A stretch of 64,000 nucleotides of DNA. Source: Opitutus terrae PB90-1. Its GTDB lineage: Bacteria; Verrucomicrobiota; Verrucomicrobiia; Opitutales; Opitutaceae. Below the pieces are notes generated by a model. That model worked only from the letters and a program-made list of their open reading frames with translations, was not told the origin of the DNA and made no database searches. Made by a program: the position numbers and the translations under genes. The stretch covers positions 3,233,001-3,297,000 of the forward strand of contig NC_010571.1 in assembly GCF_000019965.1 (NCBI RefSeq), written 5' to 3'. Of this stretch, positions 41,346 through 50,686 are shown one piece after another (the stretch's first letter is position 1; each line of letters opens with the position of its first letter).

Positions 41346-43121
41346 ATGAAAGGCGTGCGTGATCCGGCGGTTCAGTTGCTGCAGCGGTTGATCCGGCTGT
41401 TGCGCTGGCGCGTCTGGATCCAGGAGAAACTGCAGCCCACGGAGTGGCAGATCACGCTGTGGTGGGCGGCGCTGGCGGGCTTTGTCGGCGCGTTGTCCTC
41501 GCTGCTGTTCAGCGTGCTGACGGAGGGTATTCACGAACTGCTGACCGGCCGCAGCGACGGTGTCGTGGAGACGATGCGCCAGCTGCCGTGGTGGGCCTGC
41601 GTGGCGGTGCCGGCGACGGGCGGGTTGCTGGCGGGCGCCACGCTGCTGCTGGGCAAACGGCTCTCGCAGGGACAAAGCTCGACCGACTACATGGAGGCGA
41701 TCGCGATCGGCTCCGGCCGAATTCCGGTGCGCTCGAGCCTGCTCAAGAGCGCGGCCGCGTTGTTCTCGATCGGTTCGGGTGGTTCGATCGGACGCGAGGG
41801 TCCGATGGTGCAGCTCGCGGCGTTGCAGGCGTCGATGCTGGGACGCTGGCGCCGGTTTTCGCCGCCGCAGCTGCGATTGCTCGTGGCGTGCGGCGCGGCG
41901 TCGGGCATCGCCTCGGCCTACAACGCGCCGATTGCCGGATCGTTCTTCGTGGCGGAAATCATCCTCGGCACCATCGCGATGGAGAGCCTGGGGCCGCTCG
42001 CGGTCTCCGCCGTGGCGGCGGCGCTGACCGTGCGCGTGCTGACGGATGCGCAACATCTTTATCAGGTGCCGGCCTTCCGGCTGGATTCACCGTGGGAGAT
42101 GCTGCCGTATGTCATGCTCGGCTTCATCGAGGGCACGTTGGCGCCGTGGTTCCTGCGTTCGCTGCGTCGCGCGGAAAAGCTGTTCGTGGTCACGACGATT
42201 CCGCCGATCGCGCGGCTCGTGCTCGGCGGCATGCTCGTGGGCGGTATCGCGATTTTTTTCCCGCAGGTGGCGGGCAACGGCTACACTGTCGTGCTGGAAA
42301 TCCTGAACGGCCAGGTCGTGTGGCTCGCGCTGGTCGGCATCATGATCGCGAAGTGGCTCGCGACCGCGTCGTCGTTCGGCTCGGGGGCGCCGGGCGGCGT
42401 GTTCACGCCGTCGCTGTTCATGGGGGCGAGCGCCGGTTATCTGTTCGGCACGGCCGTGCACTCGTTCTGGCCGGCGGGCGCGCCGGACCCGCAGGCCTGC
42501 GCGCTGGTGGGGATGGGCGCATTCCTGTCGGCGGCGAGCTACGCGCCGGTGATGGCGATCATCATGCTGTTCGAAATGACGCTGAGCTACGACATCATCC
42601 TGCCGTTGATGCTGTGCAACGTGATCGCTTATTACACGGCCAAGGGGCTGCAGGGCGAGTCGCTCTACAGTGAATCGCTGCGGCGGAAGGCCGCGGAGAC
42701 GCCCTCCGCGGTGATGCCGATGGGCAAGGTGCGCGATCTGTTGAAGACCAAGCCGCCGGTCGTCTCGAGCACGGCGCGGTTCGCGGAAATCGCGCGGCTG
42801 TTCCTGTCGGTGCGCGTGAACAACATTTACGTGGTGGGTGAGGACCAGCGGTTTTTCGGCGTGGTGTCGCTGCACGACATCAAGCCGTACCTCGGCGATC
42901 CCGATCTTGCGAGCCTGGTGATCGCGAACGACATCATGCGCGAGGAGTTCCCGCGGATCGGGCCCGACCAGTCGCTCAGCGAGGCGCTGGGCGCGTTCTT
43001 GGGCCATCCGATCGAGCGCGTGCCGGTGATCGATCCGGAGAGCAGCCGCCTGCTCGGCAGTTTGTCGAAGACGGACCTGCTCCTCGCGCTGGTGGAAAAA
43101 CGCCAGCAGCCGACGGGCTAA
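41346..43121 (+). CDS. ClC-family chloride channel/antiporter with CBS domains
   Basis: A 591-residue membrane protein with about 10-12 helices (33-420). The ClC signatures are GSGGSIGREGP (Glu151 is the gating/proton glutamate) and GSGAPGGVFTPSLF. The C-terminal part (about 430-588) contains two CBS motifs (VVSSTARFAEIARLF and IMREEFPRIGPDQSL) that usually bind nucleotides to regulate transport. The ATG at 41346 is chosen because the upstream open frame is a repeat. It follows a PTS IIA gene and may be in the same transcript. Confidence 0.93.
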   Translation: MKGVRDPAVQLLQRLIRLLRWRVWIQEKLQPTEWQITLWWAALAGFVGALSSLLFSVLTEGIHELLTGRSDGVVETMRQLPWWACVAVPATGGLLAGATLLLGKRLSQGQSSTDYMEAIAIGSGRIPVRSSLLKSAAALFSIGSGGSIGREGPMVQLAALQASMLGRWRRFSPPQLRLLVACGAASGIASAYNAPIAGSFFVAEIILGTIAMESLGPLAVSAVAAALTVRVLTDAQHLYQVPAFRLDSPWEMLPYVMLGFIEGTLAPWFLRSLRRAEKLFVVTTIPPIARLVLGGMLVGGIAIFFPQVAGNGYTVVLEILNGQVVWLALVGIMIAKWLATASSFGSGAPGGVFTPSLFMGASAGYLFGTAVHSFWPAGAPDPQACALVGMGAFLSAASYAPVMAIIMLFEMTLSYDIILPLMLCNVIAYYTAKGLQGESLYSESLRRKAAETPSAVMPMGKVRDLLKTKPPVVSSTARFAEIARLFLSVRVNNIYVVGEDQRFFGVVSLHDIKPYLGDPDLASLVIANDIMREEFPRIGPDQSLSEALGAFLGHPIERVPVIDPESSRLLGSLSKTDLLLALVEKRQQPTG

Positions 43122-43170
43122 TCCCGGTGCCGGCGGGCCCCGGGCGTCACGCTGCAGCGCATCTGCCTGC

Positions 43171-43275
43171 GACCAATCCGGTGTTACACCTGTAACCCCG
43201 GATCGGTCATCGCTCCAGAGGGGCGGGATCTCTCCACGACCGATGTGGGGCTACACCTGTAACACGGGATTGGTC
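43171..43275. repeat. Two tandem 38-bp palindromes (GTTACACCTGTAAC core) before the porin
   Basis: Copy A, 43171-43208, is a palindrome centred on GTTACACCTGTAAC. Its outer arms are GACCAATCCGG and CCGGATCGGTC. Copy B, 43238-43275, repeats it with changes (GCTACACCTGTAAC core), and GCTCCAGAGG follows both copies. The period is 67 bp. They lie in the 297-bp gap between the ClC and porin genes, so they could terminate clc or bind a regulator of the porin. Confidence 0.8.
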
Positions 43276-43312
43276 GCTGCTCCAGAGGCAGCCGGCGCGT
43301 GAAACAGCGTTC

Positions 43313-43347
43313 GTGACAAACCGACAGCCGTTTTGCGGCGTTGTCAC
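43313..43347. promoter_or_regulatory. Inverted GTGACAA/TTGTCAC pair upstream of the porin (candidate control site)
   Basis: GTGACAA at 43313-43319 and TTGTCAC at 43341-43347 are exact inverted 7-mers, about 75-105 bp upstream of the porin start. A further GACA lies between them. TGTCA is the half-site of proteobacterial Pho boxes, but the spacing here is not the 11-bp direct repeat, so a PhoB site is only a possibility. The region 43361-43418 should hold the promoter. Confidence 0.4.
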
Positions 43348-43418
43348 ACGGCCGCCACGGGATCGTAACAAAGGGCGGGCATAGTCGTGGCGTTCTGCAA
43401 TCCACCCACCACGCACTT

Positions 43419-44750
43419 ATGCTCCCACTGAAATCAACCTGGCTCCGCTGCTTGGGCGGCGGGCTGCTGGCGCTCACGTTGACCGGCTCCGCTCTGCGCG
43501 CGCAAGACAGCGGACCGCTGCTCGACCTGCTTGTGAAAAAAGGAATCGTGACCGACCAGGAAGCGGAGGAACTCCGCGCCGAACTGGTCAAGGACTTCGC
43601 GACCAGCTCGCCCGCGGGCAAACTGAACCTCAGCTCCGGGCTCACCGAGCTGAAAATCTCGGGCGACGCTCGCGTGCGTTACGAACACCGCACCGGTGAG
43701 AACGCCGCCGGTGACAACATCGATCGCGGTCGCTGGCGCTATCGGCTGCGGCCGGCGATCACCGGCACGCTCGGCAGCCAGTGGTTCTTCGGGCTGCGCA
43801 TCGAGAACGGCGGCGGCAACCGCTCCTCCAATGTGACGTTCGGCGACGACGGCGGTCCTTGGGCGAAAACCAACGACGGCTTCTACGCCGGCCAGGTTTA
43901 TATCGGCTTCAAGCCGACGAACGCCTGGACGCTCTACGCCGGCCGGATCCCGAATCCGTTCGTGACCACGTCGATGGTCTGGGACGGCGACATTAATCCG
44001 GAAGGCTTCGCGGAGAAGTTCACCTACGCCGCGGGCCCGGTCAGCTACTTCGTCAACCTGGGTCAGTTCATCTATGACTCGGCGAACCCGCAGAACGCGC
44101 TCGCTCCGGCGGTGAACCGGAAGGACCAATACATGCTCGGCTGGCAGGCCGGCGCCACGGTCAAGTTCGACGAGCGCAACAGCCTCACGGTGGCGCCGAC
44201 GCTCTATCACTACGTGAACAACGAGCGGAACGCGAAGACCTTCGCCGGCTCGTTCAGCCCCGGCACGCAGAATGCCATCAACAATCTCATGATTGCCGAG
44301 GTGCCGTTCACGTTGGCCACGACGCTGCCGAACGGTGCCGCGGCCAGCGTATTTGGCGACGTCGCCTACAACTTCGACGGCGACGATCGCGCCCGGAAAT
44401 ACGGCCGGCCCGACCTCGATAGCGAGGCGTTGGCCTGGCAGCTCGGCGCGCAGTACGGCAAGGCCAAGAATCGCGGCGAGTGGGACCTCAAGGCCTTCTA
44501 TCAGGCCACCGGTCTGTTCGCGCTCGATCCGAACCTCGTCGATTCCGACCTCTTCGACAGCCGGGTGAACACGAAGGGATGGGTCGTCGGTCTCAACTAC
44601 CTGTTGTCCGACGCCGTCACCTTCACGGTCACCTATGCGGACGCGAAGACCAAGGACACGTCGGCCATCTCGGCCGGTTCGGGTGACATCGGTATTCCCA
44701 GCCTCCGCAGCTTCGGCCTGCTGCAGTTCGACATCGTCGCGAAATTCTAA
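43419..44750 (+). CDS. Outer-membrane porin of the phosphate locus
   Basis: A 443-residue outer-membrane beta barrel. A signal peptide ([20 protein letters not shown]) precedes a short helical N-terminus ([23 protein letters not shown], likely trimer-forming coiled coil or periplasmic tether). The rest is a repeated beta-strand pattern ([42 protein letters not shown]) ending in a C-terminal phenylalanine (DIVAKF), typical of the BAM signal. It matches the putative-porin family. Placed directly before pstS, it is expected to admit phosphate or phosphate esters. Confidence 0.9.
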   Translation: MLPLKSTWLRCLGGGLLALTLTGSALRAQDSGPLLDLLVKKGIVTDQEAEELRAELVKDFATSSPAGKLNLSSGLTELKISGDARVRYEHRTGENAAGDNIDRGRWRYRLRPAITGTLGSQWFFGLRIENGGGNRSSNVTFGDDGGPWAKTNDGFYAGQVYIGFKPTNAWTLYAGRIPNPFVTTSMVWDGDINPEGFAEKFTYAAGPVSYFVNLGQFIYDSANPQNALAPAVNRKDQYMLGWQAGATVKFDERNSLTVAPTLYHYVNNERNAKTFAGSFSPGTQNAINNLMIAEVPFTLATTLPNGAAASVFGDVAYNFDGDDRARKYGRPDLDSEALAWQLGAQYGKAKNRGEWDLKAFYQATGLFALDPNLVDSDLFDSRVNTKGWVVGLNYLLSDAVTFTVTYADAKTKDTSAISAGSGDIGIPSLRSFGLLQFDIVAKF

Positions 44751-44756
44751 ACCCGC

Positions 44757-44777
44757 GCCCGGCGGCACTCGCCGGGC
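44757..44777 (+). terminator. GC hairpin between porin and pstS
   Basis: A perfect 8-bp stem (GCCCGGCG, loop GCACT, CGCCGGGC) 7 bp after the porin stop. A CATCTTTCATTT stretch follows but no U-run, so it may be a partial terminator or an mRNA-stability stem that lowers expression of pstSCAB relative to the porin. Confidence 0.5.
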
Positions 44778-44793
44778 CTCATCTTTCATTTCC

Positions 44794-45600
44794 ATGAACA
44801 AAACATTCGTGCTGCTCACCGCGGTGCTCGCCGCGACTCCGGTCTTCGCCCAAAAACTCGTCATCAAAGGCTCCGACACGCTCGGCGCCAAACTCGTCCC
44901 ACAACTCGCGGAAGAATACAAGGCCCGCCACCCCGGCGTGGCGTTCGAAATCGCCGCGGAAGGTTCGACCACCGGCATCGCGGCCATCATCGACGGCACG
45001 GCGCAGATCGGCATGTCGTCCCGCCGCGCCAAACCCACCGAAATGTCCGCGGCGCAAGCCAAGGGCGTGTCGATGAAGCCGACGATCGTCGCTTACGACG
45101 GCATCGCGGTGATCGTGAATGAAAACAATCCGCTCTCCTCGCTCAGCAAGCGGCAAATCGAGCAGATCTTCACCGGCGATGTGACCGACTGGTCGGCGGT
45201 CGGCGGACAGCCGGGCCGGATCTCGATCTACACGCGCAACACCTCGTCCGGCACGTATTCCGACTTCAAGGATCTCGCGATGAAGAAACGCGATTACGCG
45301 TCCTCGTCGCAGAAGATGGCCGGCAACGAACAGATCGCGGCCGAGGTCGGTCGTAATCCGAATGGCATTGGCTACGTCGGGCTGGCCTACGATCAGGCGC
45401 CCGGCATCAAGGTCATCGCGATCGACGGCGCCACGCCGAGCAAGGAGTCGGTGCTGGCGAAGAAGTATCCGTATGCGCGTCCGACGTTCTACTACACGAA
45501 CGGCGAGCCTTCGGGCGAAGCCGCCAAGTTCGTCGAGTTCACCCTGAGCGACGACGGACAGCGGATCGCGTCGCAGGTCGGGTTCGTGCCCGTCCGGTGA
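44794..45600 (+). CDS. pstS: Phosphate ABC transporter substrate-binding protein
   Basis: A periplasmic phosphate-binding protein of 268 residues. The signal peptide is [20 protein letters not shown]. The phosphate-binding signature segments are present: [10 protein letters not shown] (about 25-34), [11 protein letters not shown] (about 58), [10 protein letters not shown] (about 77) and [11 protein letters not shown] (about 150). It delivers phosphate to PstCA. It is first of the pst operon after the porin. Confidence 0.95.
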   Translation: MNKTFVLLTAVLAATPVFAQKLVIKGSDTLGAKLVPQLAEEYKARHPGVAFEIAAEGSTTGIAAIIDGTAQIGMSSRRAKPTEMSAAQAKGVSMKPTIVAYDGIAVIVNENNPLSSLSKRQIEQIFTGDVTDWSAVGGQPGRISIYTRNTSSGTYSDFKDLAMKKRDYASSSQKMAGNEQIAAEVGRNPNGIGYVGLAYDQAPGIKVIAIDGATPSKESVLAKKYPYARPTFYYTNGEPSGEAAKFVEFTLSDDGQRIASQVGFVPVR

Positions 45601-45612
45601 GGTCGCGGGATT

Positions 45613-45628
45613 GTTACGCAAACGTAAC
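45613..45628. promoter_or_regulatory. Inverted repeat GTTACG-CAAA-CGTAAC between pstS and pstC
   Basis: 6-bp perfect arms around a 4-nt spacer in the 77-bp pstS-pstC gap. The GTTAC/GTAAC half-sites echo those of the palindromes at 43183-43196 and 43250-43263 and a CGTAACA at 43364. It could be a shared regulator site in the phosphate locus or a short RNA hairpin. The identity of the binder is unknown. Confidence 0.45.
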
Positions 45629-45677
45629 CTGGCGCCGTTGACGGACCGTGGCGGCGCCAGTTGCCCTTGAAGCACAC

Positions 45678-47285
45678 ATGCCTCCCGCGAGTTCCACCGC
45701 CGCCACCCCTGCTCGATTCGCGATCGAGCGGCGGCGGATTCGCTTTCTCGGATTGAGTCTGGACGACGCGATCCGGGTGTTTTTTGGCGGCAACGCGTTC
45801 GTGGCCGTTGTGGTGCTGACGCTGATCACCGTGTTCCTGGCGCGCGAGGGCGGGGGCTTCTTTGGCCAAAACCTGGAGAATCTGCGGATCTATCGCCAGG
45901 CGGGACTCGAGTATGTCGATTACATCCGTCGGGCCGAGAGCGAGCACACCGCGCTCACGCGGGCGCTGGCGCGGCTCCGGCAGGATGCGCTGGTGCACGA
46001 GCTACAGGTCGAAAAACTGCCGATCGCCGAGGCCAACGCCCGGCTGACGGACTACGATGCGTTTGCCGGCGGATTCAGTGACGCGATCGAGCCGCTGCGC
46101 GGATTCGTCTCCGATCTCGGCGAACAGGCGAGCGCGATCAAGACGAAGTTCACTGTCTCGCAGGATCAGCGCGAGCACCGCGCGCAGCTGCTCGCGGAGG
46201 GCCGGACGGAGGAAGCGGCGGCGGTGAAGATCGACGAAGTGGATTTCGGCGCCGAGGTCCAGGTGCTTACGGGCACGTTGCCGTTGTATCGCGAAACCAG
46301 CGCGGAGGTTCAGCGCCAGCTCGCCGCCGCGATCGCCACGCTTCCGGCGATGCCGACGGCGGAACTGCGGGGAGAGTTGGCAGATTTTCAGCGCGCAGCG
46401 CGGACCTACATCGCGGGGTTGCCGCAGGTCGAACAGGAGCTCGCGCAGTGGGACTGGCAGGCGCCGGTGCCGCGGTGGCAGGCGTTCACGCGGTTCCTTT
46501 TCGGACGCGAGTGGCTGACCGCGAGTTTCTGGCAGGACCGCTTCGGCGTATTGCCGCTGCTGACGGGATCGTTGCTCGTGTCCGGGATCGCGCTGGCTCT
46601 GGCGGTTCCGCTGGGCGTGGGCGCGGCGATCTACGTGAACCAGCTCGCATCGACGAGCGAGCAGCGGCTGATCAAGCCGGGGATCGAGTTCATCTCGGCC
46701 TTTCCGTCGGTGGTGCTGGGATTTTTCGGCATCGTGTTTCTCGGCGAACACCTGCGGACGCTCTCGCAGCTGCCCTGGCTATCGTGGGTGCCCGGATTCC
46801 CCATCGCCGAACGGCTGAACGCGCTGACGGCGGGATGCCTGCTCGGGCTGATTGCGGTGCCGACGATTTTCACGCTGGCGGAGGACGCGCTCAACAACGT
46901 GCCGCGATCCTTCCGCGAGGCGTCCCTGGCTCTCGGTGCCACGCGGCTGCAGACGATCGTGCGGATCACGGTGCCCGCTGCGCTCTCCGGCATCGTCTCG
47001 GCGGTGCTGCTCGGGTTCGGCCGCGTGATCGGTGAAACCATGGTCGTGCTGTTGTGCGCGGGCAATCGGATCGCGATTCCGGATTTTTCGGAAGGCCTCG
47101 GCGTCATCACCCAGCCGGTGCACACGATGACGGGCATCATTGCCCAGGAAATGGGCGAGGTGGTCCGCGGCAGCATGCACTACCGCGCCTTGTTCGTCGT
47201 CGGGCTGCTGCTGTTCGTGCTGTCGCTCGCGATCAATTATGCGGCGCAGAAGATCGTGCGTCGCTATCGGATCAACGCCGGATGA
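45678..47285 (+). CDS. pstC: Phosphate ABC permease PstC with large periplasmic insertion
   Basis: A permease of 535 residues, whereas most PstC proteins are about 300-330. TM1 lies at about 37-55. Residues about 59-290 form an extra polar, strongly helical domain (many Ala/Glu/Arg/Leu, AEANARLTDYDAF, AQLLAEGRTEEAAAV) that should face the periplasm. The canonical five TM segments and the EAA-type loop (FREASLALGATRLQTIVRIT) follow at about 291-530. The ATG at 45678 is preferred. It overlaps pstA by ATGA. Confidence 0.93.
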   Translation: MPPASSTAATPARFAIERRRIRFLGLSLDDAIRVFFGGNAFVAVVVLTLITVFLAREGGGFFGQNLENLRIYRQAGLEYVDYIRRAESEHTALTRALARLRQDALVHELQVEKLPIAEANARLTDYDAFAGGFSDAIEPLRGFVSDLGEQASAIKTKFTVSQDQREHRAQLLAEGRTEEAAAVKIDEVDFGAEVQVLTGTLPLYRETSAEVQRQLAAAIATLPAMPTAELRGELADFQRAARTYIAGLPQVEQELAQWDWQAPVPRWQAFTRFLFGREWLTASFWQDRFGVLPLLTGSLLVSGIALALAVPLGVGAAIYVNQLASTSEQRLIKPGIEFISAFPSVVLGFFGIVFLGEHLRTLSQLPWLSWVPGFPIAERLNALTAGCLLGLIAVPTIFTLAEDALNNVPRSFREASLALGATRLQTIVRITVPAALSGIVSAVLLGFGRVIGETMVVLLCAGNRIAIPDFSEGLGVITQPVHTMTGIIAQEMGEVVRGSMHYRALFVVGLLLFVLSLAINYAAQKIVRRYRINAG

Positions 47286-48322
47286 GCACGACCCTGACCA
47301 ATCCGTTTGCGGCGCGACCGAACCGGACCCGGGTGGGGGAGGCGGCGGTGCGTTGGGTGCTGCGGCTGTGTGCATACCTCGTGCTGGGCTGCGGGGCCGC
47401 GGTGCTGGCCAACATCGTATGGAAGGGGGCGGGCACGGTGTTCCAGACCGAGCCACCCTTCGTGAACGTGCGCTTTTTCACGCAAGCGCCGGAATCGCTG
47501 TATGTGTTCGACTACGAGGGCCGGCACTACGAGCTGGGGGACCGGGAGTACCGGGCGTTTCGCGCGGAGCGCGGGAATCCCACGATCGCAGCGGAGAGCT
47601 ACGTCTACTCGGCGGGCGGGATTTTCCCCGCGATCGCGGGCACGGTGCTCCTCGTCGTCGGATCGATGACGATCGCGCTGGCGCTCGGCGTGTGCGCCGC
47701 GATCTACCTCAACGAATATGCGCGCGACAGCCGGCGGATTCGGTTTGTGCGGCTCGCCATCGTCAATCTCGCCGGCGTGCCGTCGATCGTGTTCGGCCTT
47801 TTCGGCTTCGGCCTGTTCGTGATCTTTTTGGGCTGGAACGTCTCGCTGCTGGCGGGGTGGTTCACGCTCGCCTTCATGGTCCTGCCCGTCGTGATCACCG
47901 CGAGCGAAGAGTCGCTGAAGGCGGTGCCGAAAGGTTTTCGCGAGGGCGCGCTGGCGCTGGGCGCGACCAAGTGGCAGACGATCCGCAAGAACGTGCTGCC
48001 GTATGCGCTGCCGGGAATTCTCACGTCGTCGATTCTCGGGATCGCGCGCGTCGCCGGCGAAACCGCGCCGATCATGTTCACGGCGGCCTACGTGATCCGT
48101 GACAAGCTGCCGTGGGACGTCGAGCACGCCGCCGACTTCGTTTTCCAAGGCGTGATGGCGCTGCCGTATCACATCTACGTCGTGAGTTCGAAGATCCCGC
48201 AAAACGCCTACACGGAGCGGGTGCAATACGGCACGGCGCTGGTCTTTCTCCTCGTGGTCGCCGCCACGGCAGCCGCGGCGATCGTCCTGCGCAACCGGCT
48301 GCGCCACCGCTACCGATGGTGA
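47282..48322 (+). CDS. pstA: Phosphate ABC permease PstA
   Basis: The partner permease (346 residues). TM1 is at about 26-47 and a periplasmic insertion of about 60 residues (48-110, containing [13 protein letters not shown]) is present, smaller than in PstC. The remaining TM segments carry the ABC-interaction loop [20 protein letters not shown]. The start overlaps the pstC stop (ATGA). PstC and PstA together form the transmembrane channel energised by PstB. Confidence 0.95.
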   Translation: MSTTLTNPFAARPNRTRVGEAAVRWVLRLCAYLVLGCGAAVLANIVWKGAGTVFQTEPPFVNVRFFTQAPESLYVFDYEGRHYELGDREYRAFRAERGNPTIAAESYVYSAGGIFPAIAGTVLLVVGSMTIALALGVCAAIYLNEYARDSRRIRFVRLAIVNLAGVPSIVFGLFGFGLFVIFLGWNVSLLAGWFTLAFMVLPVVITASEESLKAVPKGFREGALALGATKWQTIRKNVLPYALPGILTSSILGIARVAGETAPIMFTAAYVIRDKLPWDVEHAADFVFQGVMALPYHIYVVSSKIPQNAYTERVQYGTALVFLLVVAATAAAAIVLRNRLRHRYRW

Positions 48323-48326
48323 AACC

Positions 48327-49205
48327 ATGACCTTGATGGAATCCACTCGCCCGTCGTCCTCGTCCTCGGCCGCGGCTCTCGCTGCGGGGCCGGCCGCCTC
48401 ACGGCCGGCCTCGGCGCTCGTTGCCGCCCATGCCCGCGTGATCGTGCCGAATCCGATCATCGACATTCAGGGGCTCGATTTTTCCTACGGATCGCACCGT
48501 GCGCTGCACGAGATTTCGCTGCAGATCGAGGCGAAGCGCGTCACGGCGTTCATCGGCCCTTCCGGTTGCGGCAAGTCGACGCTGCTGCGCTGTCTGAACC
48601 GGATGAACGACCTGATCGACGGTGCGCGGGTGACCGGCGGCTCGATCCGGATCCACGGGGCCGACATCAACGCGCCGGCCGTCGACGTGATCGAACTGCG
48701 CAAGCGCGTGGGCATGGTGTTTCAGAAATCGAATCCGTTCCCGAAGAGCATTTACGAGAACATCGCGTTCGGGCTGCGGCTGCAGGGGATCAAGGATCGC
48801 GGGCGACTCGATGAGATCGTGGAAAAATCACTCCGCGGCGCGGCGCTGTGGGACGAGGTGAAGGACCGGCTGCACCTCAGCGGGCTCGGCCTCTCCGGCG
48901 GTCAGCAGCAGCGGCTGTGCATCGCGCGCGCGATTGCGGTCGAACCGGAGATCATCCTGATGGACGAACCGTGCTCGGCGCTGGATCCGCTCGCCACGGC
49001 CAAGATCGAGGAGTTGATCCAGGAACTGCGCGCGCGCTACACGATCGTGATCGTCACGCACAACATGCAGCAAGCGGCGCGCGTCTCCGATCACACGGCG
49101 TTCTTTTACCTGGGACGGCTGATCGAGTTTGGGGTGACCCGCGACCTGTTCACCAACCCCGCCAACGCCCAGACGGAGGCCTACGTGTCGGGGCGGTTTG
49201 GATGA
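48327..49205 (+). CDS. pstB: Phosphate ABC transporter ATP-binding protein PstB
   Basis: The ATPase subunit (292 residues). It has Walker [10 protein letters not shown] at 77-85, signature [10 protein letters not shown] at 189-198, and the Walker B region [11 protein letters not shown] near 211. The first 40 or so residues are Ser/Ala-rich and unlike normal PstB. They contain a palindrome (GGCCGGCCGC ... CGGCCGGCC at 48388-48410), so the N-terminal extension is probably repeat-derived. It is followed by a 114-bp gap before phoU. Confidence 0.95.
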   Translation: MTLMESTRPSSSSSAAALAAGPAASRPASALVAAHARVIVPNPIIDIQGLDFSYGSHRALHEISLQIEAKRVTAFIGPSGCGKSTLLRCLNRMNDLIDGARVTGGSIRIHGADINAPAVDVIELRKRVGMVFQKSNPFPKSIYENIAFGLRLQGIKDRGRLDEIVEKSLRGAALWDEVKDRLHLSGLGLSGGQQQRLCIARAIAVEPEIILMDEPCSALDPLATAKIEELIQELRARYTIVIVTHNMQQAARVSDHTAFFYLGRLIEFGVTRDLFTNPANAQTEAYVSGRFG

Positions 49206-49206
49206 C

Positions 49207-49312
49207 CAGCAAAGTCCAGAGCCAAGAGTCCAGAGCCCAGAGAATGAGCCATCTTCCCACCGACGACCTCCAAGTTATGTCTCTAGACTCTCAGCTCTAG
49301 CCTCTCGACTCA
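49207..49312. repeat. Inverted heptamer arrays between pstB and phoU
   Basis: On the left, AAGTCCA GAGCCAA GAGTCCA GAGCCCA GAG at about 49210-49241. On the right, complementary units CTCTAGA CTCTCAG CTCTAGC CTCTCGA CTCAC at about 49281-49312. The spacer is about 40 nt. In the transcript this would be a long imperfect hairpin that could reduce readthrough into phoU or stabilise the upstream message. Confidence 0.85.
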
Positions 49313-49319
49313 CTTTCCC

Positions 49320-50000
49320 ATGACCCACTTCGAAGACGAGAAGAACAAGCTGAAGGAGACGCTGCTCGCGATGGCGAGCCACGCGGAGTCCGCCGTGGCC
49401 CGCGCCATACGCGCGTTGGTCGAACGCGACGACTCGCTCGCCGCACAGGTCGACGAGGACGACAACATCCTCGATCAGTTTGAAATCGAGGTGGACGATC
49501 TCGCGATTCACCTCCTGGCGAAGGCGCCACTGGCGACGGACCTTCGCTCGATCACGGTGGCGATGAAAATTTCCCAGAACCTGGAGCGAGTCGGTGATGA
49601 GGCGGTGTCGATTGCGCGGCGTGTCGTCGAGCTCAACCGCGAGCCGCAACTGAAACCGTATGTCGATTTGCCGCGGATGGCGGCGATGTCGCTGGAGATG
49701 CTGCGCGACGCGATCACCGCCTTCATCGAGCGGCAGCCGGAAAAAGCCCGGGCGGTGGTCCCGCGCGACCAGGCGGTGGACGAATTGAACCGGCAGCTCT
49801 ACCGCGAGCTCTCCAGCTTCATGATCGAGCGCCCCGCCACGATTTCGCGCTGTCTGGGTCTGATGGCCGTGTCGAAGCGGCTGGAGCGGATCGCCGACCA
49901 CGCGACGAATATCGCCGAGGAAATCGTCTACCTTTACGAGGCGCGAGATATCCGGCATACTGGGTTGAAGGCGAATGAAATCGAAAATCCTGCTCGTTGA
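49320..50000 (+). CDS. phoU: Phosphate signalling protein PhoU
   Basis: A 226-residue two-domain three-helix-bundle protein. The metal-binding motifs appear twice, around EVDDLAIHLLAKAP with DLRSITVAMKISQNLERVGDEA, and around RCLGLMAVSKRLERIADHATNIAEE. It connects Pst transport status to PhoR, keeping the regulon off when phosphate is plentiful. It overlaps phoB by 26 bp. Confidence 0.96.
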   Translation: MTHFEDEKNKLKETLLAMASHAESAVARAIRALVERDDSLAAQVDEDDNILDQFEIEVDDLAIHLLAKAPLATDLRSITVAMKISQNLERVGDEAVSIARRVVELNREPQLKPYVDLPRMAAMSLEMLRDAITAFIERQPEKARAVVPRDQAVDELNRQLYRELSSFMIERPATISRCLGLMAVSKRLERIADHATNIAEEIVYLYEARDIRHTGLKANEIENPAR

Positions 50001-50661
50001 CGACGAGCCCGACGCGCTGGAGGTGCTGGGCTTCAAGCTGCGCGAGGCCGGCTTCGCACCGTCCTTCGCCGCTGACGGCGCCAAGGCGCTGGCGGCCGTC
50101 CGCGCCGCCCCACCGGATCTGATCGTGCTCGATCTGATGCTGCCGGCGGTGGACGGGCTGGAGGTCTGCAAAATCCTGCGGCGCGATCCGGCGACGGCGG
50201 CGATCCCGATCCTGATGCTCACGGCGAAAGCCGCGGAAATGGATCGCGTGCTCGGGCTCGAGCTCGGCGCCGACGATTACGTGACGAAACCCTACAGCCC
50301 GCGCGAGCTCGTGCTGCGGATCAAGAAGCTGCTGACCCGCACCAAGGCGAGCGATGACCCGCTGGCGCAATTGCGGATCGGCGGGCTCGAGATCGACGTG
50401 CCGCGACATCAGGTGACCGTGGACGGCGCGCCGGTGACGCTGACCGCGACGGAGTTCAAGCTGCTGGAAATCCTCGCGCGGCGGCGCGGCCGGGTGCAGA
50501 CGCGCGACCGCTTGCTGCAGGACGTCTGGGGTTACGATAACCCAATCGACAGCCGGACCGTGGATACGCATATGCGGCGGTTGCGGGAAAAACTCGGCGA
50601 AACGGCGTCCCTGCTGGAAACGATTCGGGGCGTGGGCTACCGGTTTACGGCGGAAAAATGA
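49975..50661 (+). CDS. phoB: Phosphate response regulator PhoB (OmpR/PhoB family)
   Basis: A 228-residue response regulator. The receiver domain has the acidic pocket (Asp9-Asp10), the phosphoacceptor Asp53 (LIVLDLMLP), Thr83 and Lys105. The C-terminal winged helix (about 130-226) has the OmpR-type pattern SRTVDTHMRRLREKL. It should bind Pho-box-like sites and activate the porin and pst genes. The start ATG at 49975 overlaps the phoU end. Confidence 0.93.
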   Translation: MKSKILLVDDEPDALEVLGFKLREAGFAPSFAADGAKALAAVRAAPPDLIVLDLMLPAVDGLEVCKILRRDPATAAIPILMLTAKAAEMDRVLGLELGADDYVTKPYSPRELVLRIKKLLTRTKASDDPLAQLRIGGLEIDVPRHQVTVDGAPVTLTATEFKLLEILARRRGRVQTRDRLLQDVWGYDNPIDSRTVDTHMRRLREKLGETASLLETIRGVGYRFTAEK

Positions 50662-50686
50662 CTGACCTGGCTCGGCCCGCACGCCC

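Noticed and set aside
43171-43275. CRISPR-like repeat pair
   Set aside because: Only two units, each a perfect palindrome with a 29-bp interval. There are no spacers of constant length, no leader and no cas genes.
43313-43347. Classic proteobacterial Pho box
   Set aside because: The TGTCA-like half-sites are inverted and not spaced as 11-bp direct repeats. It is kept only as a weak candidate site.
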